This document shows positions 62,753 through 63,946 of a DNA stretch of 63,946 nt, in pieces; position 1 is the first letter of the stretch, and every line of letters starts with the position of its first letter. The translations under genes were made by a program, and so were the position numbers. Under the pieces are notes generated by a model. It did not search any database. It saw only the letters and a list, made by a program, of their open reading frames with translations, and was not told where the DNA came from. This DNA comes from Clostridia bacterium (GTDB taxonomy: Bacteria > Bacillota > Clostridia > Oscillospirales > Acutalibacteraceae), in NCBI GenBank assembly GCA_017421045.1, contig JAFQMC010000002.1, positions 1 to 63,946 on the forward strand. Direction: 5' to 3'.

Positions 62753-62787
62753 GTATAACCGCGCAGAGCATACGGGCGCAATTATAC
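62753..62787 (-). other. Hairpin in the polysaccharide-operon leader/promoter region
   Basis: GTATAATTGCGC (62787-62776) pairs with GCGCGGTTATAC (62764-62753) on the minus strand, two G-U pairs, with an 11-base loop. It begins near a TATAAT (62798-62793), so it lies at or just after the probable start site. A control role is possible but not shown. Confidence 0.4.
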
Positions 62788-62863
62788 ATCTTATTATACA
62801 GATTAATAATACCATATTACCCCTTCAAAAACAAGTATTTTTTTATGGAAATGACAGAAGATT

Positions 62864-62892
62864 TGTAGGTTTGTCAATGATGTGTTACAAAA
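62864..62892. repeat. Left terminal inverted repeat of the IS481 element
   Basis: Begins TGTAGGT and ends GTGTTACAAAA; its partner is the right end at 63918-63946. On the minus strand it carries a TTGACA (62877-62872) facing the polysaccharide operon. Confidence 0.85.
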
Positions 62893-63831
62893 TTAGAAAA
62901 CCTCTCCGGTAGAAAGAAAAGCCTTGATATAATCAGAAGGAGCTTTCCAATTAAGAGGACGCATAGGAAAGTTGTTGTACTTTCTGTTGTGAACAGTTAA
63001 TTGCTTTTTGAAGTCATCAAAAGAATAAAATTTATGGGTAGCGTAGAAATATTCATTGTCTTTACGATGAGACCTTTCAACCTTTCCGTTGTGTCTTGGC
63101 GTATATGGACGGATAAGCTTGTGTGCTATGCCGCACTGTTTGAGGCGAGCCTCAAACAGTGTGGGTGTGGGGCTTTTGTTTGGTAACAGCTTTTTTGTGA
63201 ACTCAGCTCCGTTATCGGTCTGAATACATTGTATAGGAAAAGGGAATTTCTCTATCAGGTGTTCCAAAAACAAGGTTGATGAATGGGTGCTGTGTTCTTC
63301 AAATGCCTCTAAATAGCGAAATCTCGAATATTCATCAATAGCTGTATATTGGTAGAACTTTTTGCCTTTTACATCTCCTACAAGACAAGCATCAGGCACG
63401 AACTTAACATCTATCTGAACTCTTTGACCAGGAAAACACATCTTTTCGTATGGTTTCGGTATATACTTCGGATTCGGAGGCTTTACGGAAGTTTGCTTTG
63501 TTTTCAGCAGAATACGATACAGTCCTGTGATAGAACGTGTATAACCTCGTTGTCTGAGCTTTACCCAAAAAACTACCAGCCCTGCGTGAGGGTTCCTTCT
63601 ACGCATGTCTGTTATTAACTTTAATTCAGCCTCTGTATGCTGATTCGGATGACTTTTGGGGCGATGTGAACGGTCAGCAAGGCTTTGAAGCGTTCCGTCA
63701 TATCTTTTCTTCCATCGATATACATATTGCCTGTTTGTTTTATATCTGATTGCTGCTTTTGTTACTCCATATTTATTTGCATACAAAACTAATGCTTGAC
63801 GATACCTCATTGTTTGTGTTACAGTTTTCAT
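62893..63831 (-). CDS. IS481-family transposase
   Basis: 312 residues. An N-terminal helix-turn-helix (about 5-60, GVTKAAIRYKTNRQYVYRWKKRY) and a DDE/rve integrase core with the triad in RVQIDVKFV (Asp), QTDNGAEF (Asp) and NGKVERSHRKDNEYFY (Glu). All three catalytic residues are present and the frame is open, so the element may be active. AGGAGG lies 14 bases before the ATG, a long spacing. Confidence 0.95.
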   Translation of the reverse strand: MKTVTQTMRYRQALVLYANKYGVTKAAIRYKTNRQYVYRWKKRYDGTLQSLADRSHRPKSHPNQHTEAELKLITDMRRRNPHAGLVVFWVKLRQRGYTRSITGLYRILLKTKQTSVKPPNPKYIPKPYEKMCFPGQRVQIDVKFVPDACLVGDVKGKKFYQYTAIDEYSRFRYLEAFEEHSTHSSTLFLEHLIEKFPFPIQCIQTDNGAEFTKKLLPNKSPTPTLFEARLKQCGIAHKLIRPYTPRHNGKVERSHRKDNEYFYATHKFYSFDDFKKQLTVHNRKYNNFPMRPLNWKAPSDYIKAFLSTGEVF

Positions 63832-63917
63832 GACGATTGGTTAATCCTCCTGTCTGTTTTGTCTGAGCAACTTAACTGTAACACAGGATTTTCCTTTCGT
63901 CATTTCTTTTTTATTCT

Positions 63918-63946
63918 TTTTGTAACACTTCTATTGTAATCCTACA
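63918..63946. repeat. Right terminal inverted repeat of the IS481 element
   Basis: TGTAACAC (63921-63928) and the outer CCTACA at the window edge mirror the left repeat. A second TGTAACAC in the same orientation lies 44 bp inside (63877-63884) and could be another transposase-binding site. Confidence 0.85.

Larger units (their letters stand above)
62864..63946 (-). mobile_element. IS481-family insertion sequence (about 1.08 kb)
   Basis: The element begins TGTAGG and ends CCTACA. The outer 29 bp at 62864-62892 and 63918-63946 match as imperfect inverted repeats (22 of 29 positions by eye; shared TGTAGG outer ends and TGTTACAAAA inner ends). It encodes one intact transposase. The right end coincides with the window end, so the target duplication cannot be checked. 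Confidence 0.9.

Noticed and set aside
62849..62877. Hybrid promoter formed by the IS end (TTGACA) and adjacent DNA
   Set aside because: At 17 bp the -10 position reads TCATTT, a poor match; kept only as an observation.
62893..63831. Transposase considered as a pseudogene
   Set aside because: The frame is open end to end and all three DDE residues are present.

Overview
The window looks like a chromosomal segment from an anaerobic, spore-forming, starch-degrading Firmicute of the Ruminococcus type, close in style to Ruminococcus bromii. The evidence is: a secreted GH13 alpha-amylase carrying a type I dockerin and two starch-binding modules; dipicolinate synthase (dpaAB) and the cotJABC spore-coat operon; rubrerythrin and other anaerobe genes; Gram-positive ribosome-binding sites; and Firmicute gene orders (yceD-rpmF, DUF512-der-plsY, comEC-holA). 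The species assignment is inference.

Layout. 1-3.3 kb: an EF-Tu-barrel-like small protein, two tRNA-Ser genes, a GNAT acetyltransferase and a membrane-tethered NlpC/P60 peptidoglycan hydrolase. 3.3-9.7 kb (minus): tyrS-mscL, ftsK/spoIIIE, uppP, a ClpP/TepA-like protease. 9.8-11.2 kb (plus): a CNNM/CorC protein. 11.2-27 kb (minus): housekeeping genes (rubrerythrin, rnmV, holA, comEC, a phosphoribosyltransferase, a HIT protein, plsY, der, DUF512, yceD-rpmF, pgi, a D,D-carboxypeptidase, ispDF). 26.7-28.1 kb: dpaAB. 28.2-30.7 kb: an amino-acid ABC importer. 30.7-33 kb: rlmD-GNAT-MGMT. 33.1 kb: murC (plus). 34.6 kb: htrA. 36.2-39 kb: the dockerin amylase. 39.2-40.3 kb: cotJABC (plus).

40.3-62.7 kb is one long minus-strand surface-polysaccharide cluster with mostly tiny gaps. 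In transcription order it holds cpsC, cpsD, cpsB, an SPKTG-anchored protein, an LCP ligase, the initiating sugar-phosphate transferase, three GT4 enzymes, a radical SAM/SPASM protein, two more glycosyltransferases, a GT2, a Wzy-like polymerase, a 1792-residue phosphodiester-glycosidase/cell-wall-binding protein, an acetyltransferase, a Wzx flippase and galE. The promoter-side end is bordered by an intact IS481-family element (62864-63946) whose terminal repeat coincides with the window edge.

Most notable: (1) the giant surface protein joins a NAGPA-type phosphodiester glycosidase to a cohesin-like module and a perfect-period array of six 201-bp repeats, near a dockerin-bearing amylase; (2) a radical SAM/SPASM enzyme and a sortase substrate sit inside the polysaccharide operon; (3) a 7-1-7 PerR/Fur-like operator lies upstream of rubrerythrin; (4) an intrinsic-terminator hairpin contains the Shine-Dalgarno of the carboxypeptidase gene; (5) ComEC has lost the metal-binding motif of its C-terminal domain. 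No CRISPR array, rRNA or recognisable riboswitch was seen.
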